Below, piece after piece: positions 1 through 12,000 of a stretch of 64,000 bases of DNA (its first letter is position 1; each line of letters begins with the position of its first letter). The position numbers and the translations under genes are program-made. Location of the stretch: contig JAGTJL010000019.1 in NCBI GenBank assembly GCA_020746875.1, forward strand, positions 930,001 through 994,000, read 5' to 3'. The DNA is from Rhexocercosporidium sp. MPI-PUGE-AT-0058. Taxonomy: Eukaryota; Ascomycota; Leotiomycetes; Helotiales. Below the pieces are notes generated by a model that saw only the letters and a program-made list of their open reading frames with translations, had not been told where the DNA came from and did not search any database.

Positions 1-228
1 GACTTCTTGGCGTTGGCTATGGATGGGTTGAGGAGAAAGAAGAGATTCCGTAACGGCCGTCAGCCTGTTGTCTCTCTCTACGAAGGAAATGTAAAGTCGT
101 TGGAAGAGGATCTTGACCACCGGGCCGACAAATTCGAACGGGCAGTCTATAGGGATGAGGAAGAAAGACTTGACTTGCTCCAATGGGAACGAGATAATAT
201 TGGAGGTACTTGGGGACTCTCAGCGTAG
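1..228 (+). CDS. C-terminal end of an unrecognised protein (5' end outside window)
   Basis: The frame is open from the first base and ends with a TAG after ...GGTWGLSA. The visible 75 residues are basic at first (LRRKKRFRNGRQ) and then charged and probably helical (SLEEDLDHRADKFERA, DEEERLDLLQWERD). No domain is recognised. It is read as the last exon of a gene starting left of the window because the reading frame and composition look coding and no stop precedes it. An internal ATG at 19 exists, but a 70-residue gene is less likely than a truncated one. Moderate confidence only. Confidence 0.45.
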   Translation, partial: DFLALAMDGLRRKKRFRNGRQPVVSLYEGNVKSLEEDLDHRADKFERAVYRDEEERLDLLQWERDNIGGTWGLSA

Positions 229-1183
229 TAGCAAGCGTGGAGCATGGAGTTCTTGCATCAAAACTGCCTCTTGTCTGAGAGCTTGTTGCTACCAGGAATA
301 GAACAATTCCAAACATCGCTCAGTCCCTTTTATGTGATGATGAAATAATCTGCGAAGGGCACAAATAATAATTACTATGTACAACTAGCTCAAGCATTTT
401 ATGGATTTGTAAGACCCCACAAAGCAAGAGAATGCTCCGCCTGCTCTGGCTCTGATTGCAAAGTCGAATCGCCAAGCAATAACCTAGATAGTTGCCCAAA
501 ATCTCCTTTCTTCCACCGACGGTCTTTTTTTTCAACAGTATCTGTGCTCGGAAATAACGAAGGTCTGCAACTTCCTCGGGATTGCACAGTGCATTGTCCC
601 AACTGTTGTCTCAAACCCTTTATTTTGACGAGCAGGAGCCCCGATCTCCAATTCTGCAAATTAACATCCATCTTCGTAACTCATTTCACTTTCGTGGGAT
701 GATAAAAGCTGTCAATAGAGAAACTCTGTTCCCTCGTAGTGTTTCGTTTCCCAAAGTTGGGATCTGGGCCGCGTAACTCCTCCACAGCGTCCACATCGCA
801 AGTTGCCAAGATCAAATTCTCCACAGATATGAGATAAACTCAGTGGGGCTCTCGAGGGTACTCTTGCTCAAAAGTAATGCGATTATTAGGGAAGTAATGG
901 ATAGACATAGGTCTCAGTAGAAGTCAAGAGTCTGGAAAGCCATATATGACTCAAATGTTGAGGTTGTGACCCTGCCATAGTTCTGTTTCTGAGAAGAATG
1001 AAGGCAGAGAAATGTATTGATAGCTGCTGGAGTCACCAAATGTCACTGGAGGAGAAGTGGATTCATCATGTTTGGGCATTTGCATTGATGGACTAGACAT
1101 TGCTGGCTACCTGCAGTTAGGCTGCATGTGTAGTCTCTCAGCAACTCGCGAATGTACAGCAATGGTTACACCAAAATCGCCGC
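229..1183. other. Intergenic region, nothing recognised
   Basis: This holds the 3' flanks of the partial left gene and of the minus-strand gene that ends at 1184. Short open frames on both strands lack domain-like sequence. No RNA gene or mobile element seen. Confidence 0.5.
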
Positions 1184-2197
1184 CTAGTCATCATAGCCTA
1201 GGTTCCATCGCTGACCCCAAACTTCAAAATCAGTTCGAAGGTCAGGATCTCTAATCTCCAACTCCTCTAAGTTGAGCTCTCTATTACGGTCCACACTGCC
1301 ACCACCTGAGTCCCCACCGTCGTGAACGTACAGAAATGGTCTGTAGTATTCCTCAAAATGTGTCGGGTCCTCTTCCTTGATAGCATCCGTAACTTCCGCG
1401 AGGAAATCGCCGATCATTTCCGTAAGCCAGTCGAGGTCTTCGACATCGGCTGGGGAATCGCAGAACTCTTCTCTCTCTAATGCTAGCCCCCCATGCTCTC
1501 GCTTCCACTCTAGAGCTTTGACGCTGTCATCCGAATCGCTGCTAAATTCCTCCTCATCATCAGAATTGTTGTAGAAGCCATCATGGTAGTCCGGGAACAG
1601 GTAATTCGTGCCGTCATCATCAATAAAGCCTGCGACAAAAGCTTCAAGATCCTTGAACAAAGGCTCGAAGAATAGCTTCCACGCATCATCATCGAATCCT
1701 CCATCTCCATTGGTACCCCAGAAATGTTTAGCGTGAACCATTAGGCTTGTGATATTTTCTCCAAGGTAGGATTTAGTGCAAAGCTTCCGAGGGCCGGAAA
1801 TCATTCTCGAAGGACCTGGGATATAATGCCAAGGAAGATCCACCAACTCTTGAGCGTTCCGGATGAAGTTTTGAGTGTCTTCAGGATCGAATCGAATGCA
1901 GATCGACGGATCCGCTAATCCGCTGATGGGAGACGGCAAGAAAGGAGTATTCGAGGTAATAGTAATCGGGGAGAGGGAAATCGAGGCAGGAGTCATCGGA
2001 GGAGAAGAAGTCGAGACAGGAGGGTTCGAGATCGTAGCGATCGAAGCAGGAAGAGCCGAATCGAGGCCACCAGGGGTATAAGAGGAGGTATAAGCTGGTG
2101 GTTTCAGTGTAAAAGTCGCGGAGACACTATTTATGGTGCGGCTAATTGCCAAAGGAGGAGGTGTTGCGGGCGCCATCGCTCTGTAAACAAAAGCCAT
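1184..2197 (-). CDS. Acidic hypothetical protein, 337 aa
   Basis: A single open frame begins at an ATG in good context (CTAACATGGC) and runs to a stop at 1184. The N-terminal third is Pro/Ser/Thr/Ala-rich and looks disordered. The rest is acidic with many Trp, Tyr and Phe (for example WLTEMIGDFLAEVTDA and EEYYRPFLYVHDGG), suggesting a folded C-terminal region of about 200 residues. No known domain is recognised, and no signal peptide or membrane segment is visible. The frame stays open upstream to about 2445 without an ATG. A GCTAAC branch-like motif and TTTACAG at 2181-2205 could be an acceptor for an upstream exon, so the N-terminus is uncertain. Function unknown. Confidence 0.65.
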   Translation of the reverse strand: MAFVYRAMAPATPPPLAISRTINSVSATFTLKPPAYTSSYTPGGLDSALPASIATISNPPVSTSSPPMTPASISLSPITITSNTPFLPSPISGLADPSICIRFDPEDTQNFIRNAQELVDLPWHYIPGPSRMISGPRKLCTKSYLGENITSLMVHAKHFWGTNGDGGFDDDAWKLFFEPLFKDLEAFVAGFIDDDGTNYLFPDYHDGFYNNSDDEEEFSSDSDDSVKALEWKREHGGLALEREEFCDSPADVEDLDWLTEMIGDFLAEVTDAIKEEDPTHFEEYYRPFLYVHDGGDSGGGSVDRNRELNLEELEIRDPDLRTDFEVWGQRWNLGYDD

Positions 2198-3668
2198 GTT
2201 AGCTGACTGCGCTCCAAAGCTCAAAAAATGGTATTCATGTTCTTACACAATGATATAAATAGGGCAGAAATACATATTATGAGCTTGCAGAAGTACGTAC
2301 GAGTGCTCGGATTGTATGTTGGCGGAGAAGGGGCTTGTTGTTGTGTGGAAACAAAGTTTGAAGGGGATGGGGACGCCTCAATATTCGCATGACAAAGCTG
2401 GCAAGTTTGCTGAGCTAAGCTCAAAATTCGAGAATTGTCGTTCTGCTACAAGCTCGAACTGCACTTTGCTTGTTTGGGTTTGATGGGCATGTGTCTTCAG
2501 ATATGTGTTTTGACTGCGGGCTACTCAAACCTCGATTAGCGAGAATCTTTTCAGGGGCTCGTTCGATTAGCGAGATGGCCAAGAGACATCAAGAAAGACA
2601 TCTTTCTTTGCAGAACAAAGGAGGCGAAAGACTCTACGTGCACTGAATGGCATTTAGGAATAAGTCAAAGTCTCATTTGGCTTAAGAGGTCATTTTTAGA
2701 GGAGAAAATTCGTCCAACTTGGGTTGAAACAGATTGGGACACAGGCAATGGGGATCCTCAAGACAAGGATTACTTGTCCAGTCTTTGCTCTTATGGAGAG
2801 ATTCAAAAGCGCTTGTTTGCTTTTTGACCTCTTATTCACTTGCTTGCTTGTTTCTTCATTGCTGCTTCATTAGTTCACCTCAAAATGCAGCTGTCATGTT
2901 AGACAAAACTTAACCTACTTTCCCTGAGTGGCTGTAAGCATTTGTAAAACGGCGGATAATACAGTAATCCCAAGGGCGACAATCTGCTAAGTGCTCAAAG
3001 TCTGACCTCTACTGCTATATTGAAACTAATTTTCTGTCATAGCTAACGAAGCATTCCTTTACTTCAACAAGGCCCAGACCACAAATTAGCAGCAGCAGCA
3101 ACTCTCCAAATATTTCGTCTTAGCTCCAGCGGAAGCTGTGGAAAGGATACGAGTGTTCGAGCCTAGCACTCCTGGACCGAAGGCTAAAGTCGCTAGTTGG
3201 CCGAGCAGAGTAGAGGCATGTCATCATTCATCAATATCTATGTCGATGTTCAAACCTCAAAACTCTCATCTACAACCCGAACCCGCGCCCAACACACGGG
3301 TAGTTCGAAATCCACCTCACTTTTTGTGCAGCAAACGCATCTTGCAAATATAGAGGCAAGCAGGTATAAGAGTTGAAGACCATGTGTATTTCCATCCATC
3401 GCCATCCATGCATAAGATATATACGCGAAGCAGCCTCTTCCAAACAGACTCCCAAGAGCCTCCAGCCTGCGCTCCTCCTGCAAACCAAACCTATACCCCG
3501 GAGCTCGAAATTCTACAGCATCAATCATAAAATCATATACACATAAAACACCAACCAGTTCTCCCATGCTGCCCACTTCCCCTACCTATCCAAAACATCC
3601 ACGAAGGCACATCGACCATTAAAATGTTTTTACTCGAACCTCCCCCACGTCAACTAGCGGGAATCAAA
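2198..3668. other. Intergenic region, nothing recognised
   Basis: Promoter side of the acidic-protein gene and 3' side of the kelch gene. A 108-codon frame on the minus strand (3250-3576) starts without ATG, has no recognisable domain and probably lies in the kelch 3' UTR. T/C-rich tracts occur around 2810-2880. Confidence 0.5.
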
Positions 3669-6307
3669 TCACCGCTTCTCATTCTCATCCAACCCCTCGG
3701 AGAAATTGCTCCTCCGTTTCGTAGTACTTGGGCTATCACTCGGACTCGTCGGGCTCCTTCCCGCACCCGGACTTGCACCGAGATAATCCCTCGACTCTAT
3801 CCCCATAGGTGGCGTAATTGGACTCACAGCTGACGGTCGCAAACCCGAATCAGGCGCTGGAGCTAGCCCATGCGGAGAAAAATCCGGTCGCTCCATGGGC
3901 GTGGCGTATGCACCGTCCGTACTGACGCTCGTTTCGCTGATACCGCGGAGATGGCCGCGGTCTGTCTCGCCCAGGTTGGAGATGCCGCTTACGATGCGGT
4001 GTTGGGGGTCGAGGGATTGAGAGGGACCAGCTGTTGGAGAGGGGAGGGGTGAAACGTTTGGTCTGCCTGCGGCTTCGCTTTGGGAATAGCGCGAGATACT
4101 GCTTGTTTGTGATGTTTGAGATCCTACTGATGGGGAAGACGCGAGTCCGCCGCTACGAGAGTGTCCGCTAGGTCGGCCAAGAGCGACGAGTCCTGTTCCT
4201 GTGTCGTGCAATTCGAAGGGCATGGAAGTATCTGGTTCTGTTAGTGGGTGCTTGAGGTTGGAAATAGAGGGGCACATACCCATCAGCTCATGGACTTGAG
4301 AACCGCTTATTTCAGGGACGTATGGTCCTTCTTCTTCACATGGACTGCTGACAGTGTCGTCTGTTGTGACCGTTGGAGCTTTGGCATCCACAGGTGTGGC
4401 TCGGAGCCAACTGATCACACCTCTCCTACCGTCCATGGTGCCGGCTTCAGACTGCGTTCCGGTGCTGTTCCTAAGCAGCTTCCTACGACGCCAGAGAAGG
4501 ATAGCAAGGACTACGAGCGTAATAAAGAATAGACCGAGAACAACTCCCAAGACAGGAGCCAGATACGCTGGTGTACCGGAATTCTTTGGCACAGCAGATG
4601 GGTTCAATGTCGGGCGATTGGAACCTGTTGGAGCGGCAATTGCCTCATAAGGATACCAGTTCTTGATCTTTGTGCTATCGTATGCCGTGGTAAGCACCCC
4701 CCCAAGGGAGGAGTTCGAAAACCCACCAGAAGGTGTCGTTTGGGTTGCACCTCCGGTGGCTGCTCCCCCAATAGCCGAAAGAAGTTTGGGTGGTACTGTG
4801 TAGTTACTCCATTTTTTAGGGTCATACGATTGGATCCACTCATTGCTTGAGAGGTTGTAGATCTGGACAATACCGCCTTCAACGCAGGTAAGGCCAGTTC
4901 CTGACAAAGAGCTGTAACCGCCAACGACAAGCATTTGGTCTGGATACGGTTTTGAGCATCTGTGTCCAGCTCGTGCATGCGATGGTGTCCCGGTGTTCAA
5001 AGCTGTCCACTTGAACGAAGGGATCGATAGCACGAAAACAGTATCGCTGAACGGAGCGGCTGGATGTAGTCCATCGAAGCCTCCATACCAGTAGATATTG
5101 TGACTTGAGCCGTCTTGAGCAGATGCTACAACTGTACATCCCTGAGCTAGTTGGCCTGGTGCGTCGGTCGTTGCCTGCTCATACCAGACATCCTTGGCGA
5201 TATCATAGATGGATACTGTGGACATAAACAGAGGACTTTGTGCTTCCTGGTAGATAGTCAGTTAGGTGGGGCAAAAACTTCATCGGGATAGCTTACGCTC
5301 TGCGCCGTTGCCGATGCGTTGTTGGTCTGATTGACATTGGCGTATGATGGGAAGATGACTCCGCCAATGGCAACCAAAATTCCCTGCTCAGAGACTGGAA
5401 CCCAGACAATCTCAGGACTGGCTCGACCTGGTACACTCGTTGGCAGTGTAGAGTTTTTCCAAGTCTCTCCCCCTTGCTTGGCCATATCGATTTCAATCAG
5501 AGTCGTCGAAAGTTGATCCGGATTGACCGATTGATTCCTTGGACCAGGCGCGTAAAAGATCGGCCCAAAGCTTGCTGCTCTCAGACCTCCGAAATAGAAG
5601 CCCAGGTTCTCAGATGGGACACTGATCGCTCCTCCACTGGTGACATATCGAGTGATTCCGTCGGGTAAGGTATCGAGAATGTAGCCTTTGTTGAAAGCTT
5701 TCGGCGGGCCTGAGGGATATACTTGGTACGCTGCAACGGCGTTCCCAGCAGGAGCCTTGAATGCATCTGTTGTTCTTAATTGTCCTCCATATGTATACCA
5801 TTCGTAGTCATTTGCAAACATAGCACCATCATAGTACTGTGGGCCGATGTTGTTTGATGCCCCACCGCCCGCAGCCTTTGACAGCGTAGTAAAGATACTA
5901 CTCAGGTTCTGCGATGTGTTGAATGGAGTGCTGAAGTTGAGCATATAGACCAGACCAAGTGGATTGCCTGGAGATAATTAGCATACAATCAACCCTCGAG
6001 AACTTCAGCCCATTACCATCAGATATGACGCTTCCGTAAGATCCATCAGACATTCCCGGCAGCCACCAAAGATACCCGCCATCAATGTAAAGCGTATCGC
6101 GAACAACGGCAGCTATTCAAAATCAATAGCCATTTCTATATTGTACGAAAGACCGGTCCAGGAGTAGGCGGACGGCACCATACCTCGAGGAGATTGCCAT
6201 TGACACATGGTCGTGTTGACCTGGCCGTCTTGCCATCCCGCAGCTTGAGCCACACATAGTGGCACGAAACACGCCGCAACAATTAACGAAAGTTGTGACC
6301 TTAGCAT
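3669..6307 (-). CDS. Kelch-repeat type I membrane protein, 822 aa, four exons
   Basis: Joining 6184-6307, 6017-6112, 5297-5967 and 5246-3669 gives 822 residues in phase. It begins with a signal peptide (MLRSQLSLIVAACFVPLCVA), followed by an extracellular region of about 500 residues. That region has kelch blades (IDGGYLWWLPG, YWYGGFDG, LVVGGY with following Trp/Tyr) and several N-x-S/T sites. One membrane segment lies at about residues 525-549, followed by RRRK and a long Ser/Pro-rich cytosolic tail. Fungal proteins of this layout are cell-surface beta-propellers of largely unknown role; sensing or wall contact is inference. The ATG at 6307 was chosen because it directly precedes the signal peptide. 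A 42-nt in-frame segment in the tail (4238-4279) has a GTATGT donor and a CTAACAG end and may be spliced in some transcripts. Confidence 0.88.
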
Positions 6308-9021
6308 TGTCAACTTCAAGACTACGGACCTAGGTGTCGTTCGATGTGGACGTTCAATGTTGAAGATGAAGAGGCTCAGCGCACTGCACCATCGTGAATG
6401 CACAGAATGCACAAAACGTGCTTCTTCCCATCGGTCTTAGTTGACATCGACCAGTCAGAAGGTACGAGGAAATCCGCCACCCTCGTCCAAGTCAGCTTTC
6501 TGCATTCCTGGTGTGCGGCAGGTTCGACCTTCAAAAAGGACTGGACTGTTACGCTCACAGGCTCTGACTGGCAGGAATGTGACCACCCAACTTTCTGGAG
6601 ATCAGCTACAGGCTCCAGCCCTTGCAAGCTGTGTTGTTCTCTGCCGCTATCACTTGACGGTGAAAGAAAGAGGGGTGGGATGAATGCTTGCAGCTGCAGC
6701 TGCTGGTGCAAGGGTACATCCGAATCCTTGCATGGATCCGGCCTCCCAAGCCTGATCAAGACTTCGCCTCTTTAGCCCTGTAAATTTGGGTCTACGGAGT
6801 ATGGCGCAACCGTCAGCCTTGTCTGAGGTCCAGCTGAAGGGATTGGTGGTAGGTCTATTTTGCTCCTCGCGTTCGTGCATTGATTTTGAGTGGCCGGCAT
6901 GTGTTTTCGTTGTCTTTGATACGAGCGAATGTCATGGTCAGCTTTGCGCCAATTCAACCAGATCTTGAGACGACTGAATCAGTTCCAAGGCACAGAACCT
7001 TGGGCCAAAAGCCTTTATGCACCTCCACCATACCGTATTGCAGAAAGATTCTTATTTGGTTTGGTGCCAAGAAAGTGCACCTTTGCGCTTCACGTGTGAT
7101 CTTCCATTGCGGGAGGGTCGAGTCGAGCCACGAATTGGCCACCCGTCCTTTTGATTGATTCGGTTGTTGCTATTGCCGCATGCGGGCCTGGTAGTCTAAA
7201 TGGCTGACTTGGTGGGGTAAAAAGCAAAGGCTGGGCCGGGGCGTGTCCATGGTCGTGGACAATATCCAGCGATACCAGTCGGGTCAGCTCACCCCCCCAC
7301 TAGAGCTGCTAAGTGAGGCTCTGTCTGCATCGGAGCCAGCAGCTCCGTTAGGCATCTCGTCACGGCCGTCAGCATTGTGGTCAGTGTAGTATTGAGGCAC
7401 GGCAGAGCAGATATGATGAAGCTGTCTGTCTGGATAATATTGTCACATCGTGTCTGTCATGTAGTGAGCTTCACGAGGGTGAAGGAAGGTTGGGAAGAGG
7501 AGAGGGAGGTATGGAAAAGGCTTGGAGACTCGCCTCGGCCGGACTTCCCGTACAGGATCTGAGTGGCTCGAATGGCTCGAGTGGCTCCACTATTTGCCGA
7601 CTCGTAAGCGAATCAACAAGAGGCATCGCTTGCGTAGCCAATCACAACAGGACAACGCCATGCCCCCTCCTCAAGCCACCTCATGTCTATTTCGGGGCTG
7701 AGTTCTGCAACACCAGCAGTCAGTCCATCACACCTTCCTGCCACCTGCTGCCACCTCTATCCATCCACCCATCCACCCATCCTTGAATCCATGAAGCATC
7801 CATCCATACACCACCTCCCTCCACCTGCACCTTCAGCATCTCCAGGATCTGCTCCTCCCTCCTCTCCTCTCATCATCTCCAGGTTCCTGCCAGCCCCCCC
7901 CCAATGATCGCGGAAACTCAACGGAACCCAACCCAACTCAGTGGAACTCTACCCGCACGATCCAGCCAATTATCAGATGGTTTTACGCCTATCATGTGGT
8001 GTCTGCTCAATCCACCGATTCCTCCAGTCCGATGGGCCGCCCAGTCGGGCATATCGCTTTATTTTAGACTGCCTTTCCCGAGGACATGGTCTCGAATGGA
8101 CCATGGATAGTCGTGGCTAGGCCTTACGTCCTTTCTTGCCCCACCTGGCTGATAAACTTGTCCAACAGAAAGTCAGGCTGCGTCTATTAGGGTTGCAATA
8201 AATACAAACTCTGTCGCTGAGCGGCGAGTGTGAATGGTCCGATCTTTGCCCGAGTCGTCATCCCCGCACTAGGAAGTTGTGCTCCCTCCCGTACCGCAAA
8301 CCTTTCCACTCTTAGATTTGAGCCTCGAGGGCACAAGTCCCTCCCAGGCACAGGATTTTGCATCGGCATCTGGTTGGGTAAGTTTGGCGTGCAGCATGCC
8401 ATCGTGCGCTGTCCGCGGCATGAGGCTCACTCTTGAGCTTTTACGTTGACACTCACTCATTCTGCCTTGGCTTCTTGAATCCACACGGACTTTATCCTCG
8501 TTTCCCCCCGGTGTCTGAACCCTGACCCTGCAAGCCGCTGTCACTTATCTCACCCACGCATCCTGGTATCTGAATCCCCATCTGTCGAGATATGCCCGAA
8601 ACAAAATCGGCAGCTGGGATGTCATAGCTGTTTTCTTATTTGAGCTGTTGGGTCGAGTGTATTGGCATTCATTCCAACTTCTTAAAGCTTTGTTCTCTCT
8701 CGTTCATCAAACCTTGTGTCGATTGTCTGCATGCCATCGGAAAAACTAAAAGAACCTTGACTTCCCAAGGATCAGGATCGAGCGCATTCGGCAGCTGATT
8801 GGACGTCTGCTTCTCGTGTGGATTCCTCCGACCCTCAGCCTTGGGGCTGACCGTATACACCCCAGTGCAGGGCTCCAGGCACACCACCAGCTCAAAACCA
8901 CAGTCAATCGTCCCTCGTTCTAGAAAGACGCAGGTAGCCGCCTTCACTCACTATCGTTCGTCTTGGATTTCAGCAACTTTGCTGCCATTAACACAATCGC
9001 TTCGAGTACACAACAAGTGCA
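6308..9021. promoter_or_regulatory. 2.7-kb divergent intergenic region between two cell-surface genes
   Basis: It separates the start codons of the kelch membrane protein (minus) and the Thr-rich wall protein (plus), so it must hold both promoters. It contains a C/T-rich, CCATCCA-repeating stretch at about 7725-7880 and several GC-rich blocks. No frame on either strand shows a domain or signal peptide. Long leaders or a non-coding RNA are possible but not shown. Confidence 0.5.
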
Positions 9022-12000
9022 ATGGTTCTTAGACGGGACTTGTGGGCATTGGTGGGGTTGGTCGGAATAGCTCGAGCTCAATATGTGAACGCTACCGAGA
9101 CACCGTCACCTACAGCAGACCCAGCAGCAGACAGGCACACGAATCCGACTCCAACACCCAAGCCAGGTACATGTCAAGCATCAACTGTGACACTGCCAGC
9201 TCCCCAATGCTATCCTACAACTGTAACACTTCCTGCCTCCTACTGCCACCCGACTACAGTAACTTGTTATGTTACTGTGACACCTACTGCGTAAGTCGGA
9301 TCTTGCGTCGCAATTGATCTGTTCTAACATGGAAATTAAGCTCTACAAGTACCACGACAACGACCGTCTAGTAAGTGCAAAGCAGGCAAACCGTGGGAAA
9401 AGCTAACCAGATCTAGTGTATCTACAACCCAAACCAAAGGAGAGACTTCTACAGTAAGTCCTTACAACCAGCGCACTATGGCCGAGCTTTGCTGAACTAT
9501 ATTGTCACAGGTCATTCAAATATCGAAATCGGACGTATATATTACTCAAAAGACCACGGAGAAGCAGACGGAAACGGAGAAACAGACAGAGACAGAGAAG
9601 CAGACCTCTTTCACCACAGCTACAGAGGAGACAACGTGAGTCTATACACACAGAGATAAGACCTTGGAAGTCGAGGCAGGAGCTGGAATCATTTGATGGA
9701 CTGAGCTGAACTATGAATTACAGCACAACTACGACAACTACGGCAGTTTCTCTCACAACCAAATTGGTCACGACGGTAAGCAAGAATTGGATCAACTGCT
9801 GCGATTGATGCTAACTGCTGCCAGTCTTACCCATACAATGTGACAATAACGAATTCCTATGGGTATGTACAAATCCTTCTCTTGAGGGCGTCTTGCCGTT
9901 CTGATGAATTGAAGTTACCCTGTCACGACCACATCCTGGAGAACGACAACATCTACCTTCACGACGAAGATCCCGACTACGGTATGTGAGGGCGTTGATG
10001 GGATGAAATCAAAGTCTAACCCAGATTTCACAGGTCCCAACGACGACAACAACGACGACGACCAACCTCGTTCCGACTACAGTAAGTCAGCTACTTTCTC
10101 TCGTTTGCAGTTTGAGTCCGATGAGGAAAGACAATTCAAGTATACGTCGATTTTGTCGCAAATCTATATCTAGTGATATAGGGTGGAAGCTCTCAATCCA
10201 ACGAATTCGAAGCGTCGATAACTTTTGAGCCTATTTTGACATATTCGCAGTATACGACGACGAGAAATGTCACTTTCACAACGTCATATCCGTATACTGT
10301 CATCAGCGACCATACGATATGGAGGACCTCAACTACTACCAGCGTCTCAACGTACAAGACTACAAGCACTTTGACAGTAAGTTGTCTGTTTACCAAACCC
10401 CCAGAAATAAATGGTGCTGCGACTCCATGATGCTCTTGTGTGAAAACATCTAGGCTTTAAACAGCTTACATTCCCCCAATGTCTCTTCTTCTATTGCTAA
10501 CAATGACTACAGGTCCCAACAACGGTCGGTATTGATGGATATTCGCTTCAGAATTTCATGCTAATTTGAGCAGACAACCGCCACCAAGACTTCCACATCT
10601 ATATCTGTGACAACTTATTCCACGACATTGATCAAGTCTACGTACGTTTTCTTTATAACCTATGCATAGCCATAAAACTTTCTACGATAGCTGTCAATTT
10701 GCCGATCAAAGTGTATGCATTTATGCTAATCAATCCCTCTTTCAGGTCTTACCCTGTTACGGTCATTAGCGATCACACGACGACATCAACAGTATACAGT
10801 TACAGTACATACACTACAGTATCTACTTCTCTAAGTACCTTGACTTCTAAGATCACCGACACAACAAGTATGTCAATCTTGAATGGTATCCAGACTTCGA
10901 CTGACATGATACAGCTGCTACTGCCACAGCGACGTCGAAGATCACAGATACAACTAGTAAGCTTCTTGTCCCCGCTCTACAGAAGTCGCTGACCATTTTG
11001 AAGCTGCAACTGACACATCGTTCATCACTGATTCAACAAGTAAGTCCTTATCTATGAATTCCCCAAAGATTCTCAACTAACTCTCCACAGCAACAACAAC
11101 CACAAGTGGTATGTTCAGATGCCCTTCATATCGACGTATGCTGATATTCTAGTCTCCACTCTGCTGTTTACCACAACCACGACACTGCCTGCTTCTACTG
11201 TCACTTCATCAATTTCAGGCTCACTTACAACTGTGATACTACCACCAATTACCGAGACAACGATATCGACCTCTTTGATCACTCTTCCCGGAGTCGTGAC
11301 AACACTTCCAGGTGTTATCACGACACTCCCCGGCCAGGTAACGACGCTTCCAGGGATAGTTACGACGCTTCCAGGGGTGATCACTACACTTCCTGGTGTC
11401 GTGACAACAATTACGGCGCCTGGTGCAACTGTGGTGTCGTTGGTCACACTTCCAGGACAAGTAACTACACTTCCAGGCCAGGTGACAACACTCCCAGGTT
11501 TGGTGACTACGGTCACAGCTCCCGGGCCTACAATTACTCTTCCTCCAGTTTTGAACACAATCACTGTTCCTGGACCTACAGTTGTTGGACCTACCGTTGT
11601 TGGACCTGGGGTTACTGTTACCGTAGGTGGCCTTGTTGTATGCCCCAAACCTACAAATACCCCTGGCGTTGTTGTGACTCCACAAAACACTGGTCCCAAC
11701 GCTCTCTGGGGTTGTTCACCAGGCTTCGTCTGCGATCTGCCAAAGCCGGCTGGTTGCACACTCTTTGCTGATCCTCCAGATTTCGACTTCCTCTGCGACG
11801 CTAAATACTGTATACCAAGTCCTCCATTCCCAATCGTGGATTGGCCCGAAGGAGAAACGTCCTACTATCCACTCACTGAAGGATACTTCAACCTGAACCC
11901 GCAAGCTTTCGGCCTTGACTTTACTATTTTTGTTACGAATGTCGTCGTTATCACAGTCACTGGCAAACACGGCAAAGAGACTCTCAAGACCATTACCACA

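Noticed and set aside
2198..2445. Upstream exon for the acidic protein with a CxxC motif
   Set aside because: The frame has no ATG before the upstream stop; the ATG at 2197 is in good context, so the extension was only noted.
3250..3576. 108-codon minus-strand frame downstream of the kelch gene
   Set aside because: It has no ATG start and no domain, and lies where a 3' UTR is expected.
11115..11759. 214-codon open frame antisense to the wall protein
   Set aside because: It exists because the Thr/Pro/Gly repeat has no stop-forming complements; its product is a mirror repeat, and the sense strand has a signal peptide, Cys domain and GPI end.
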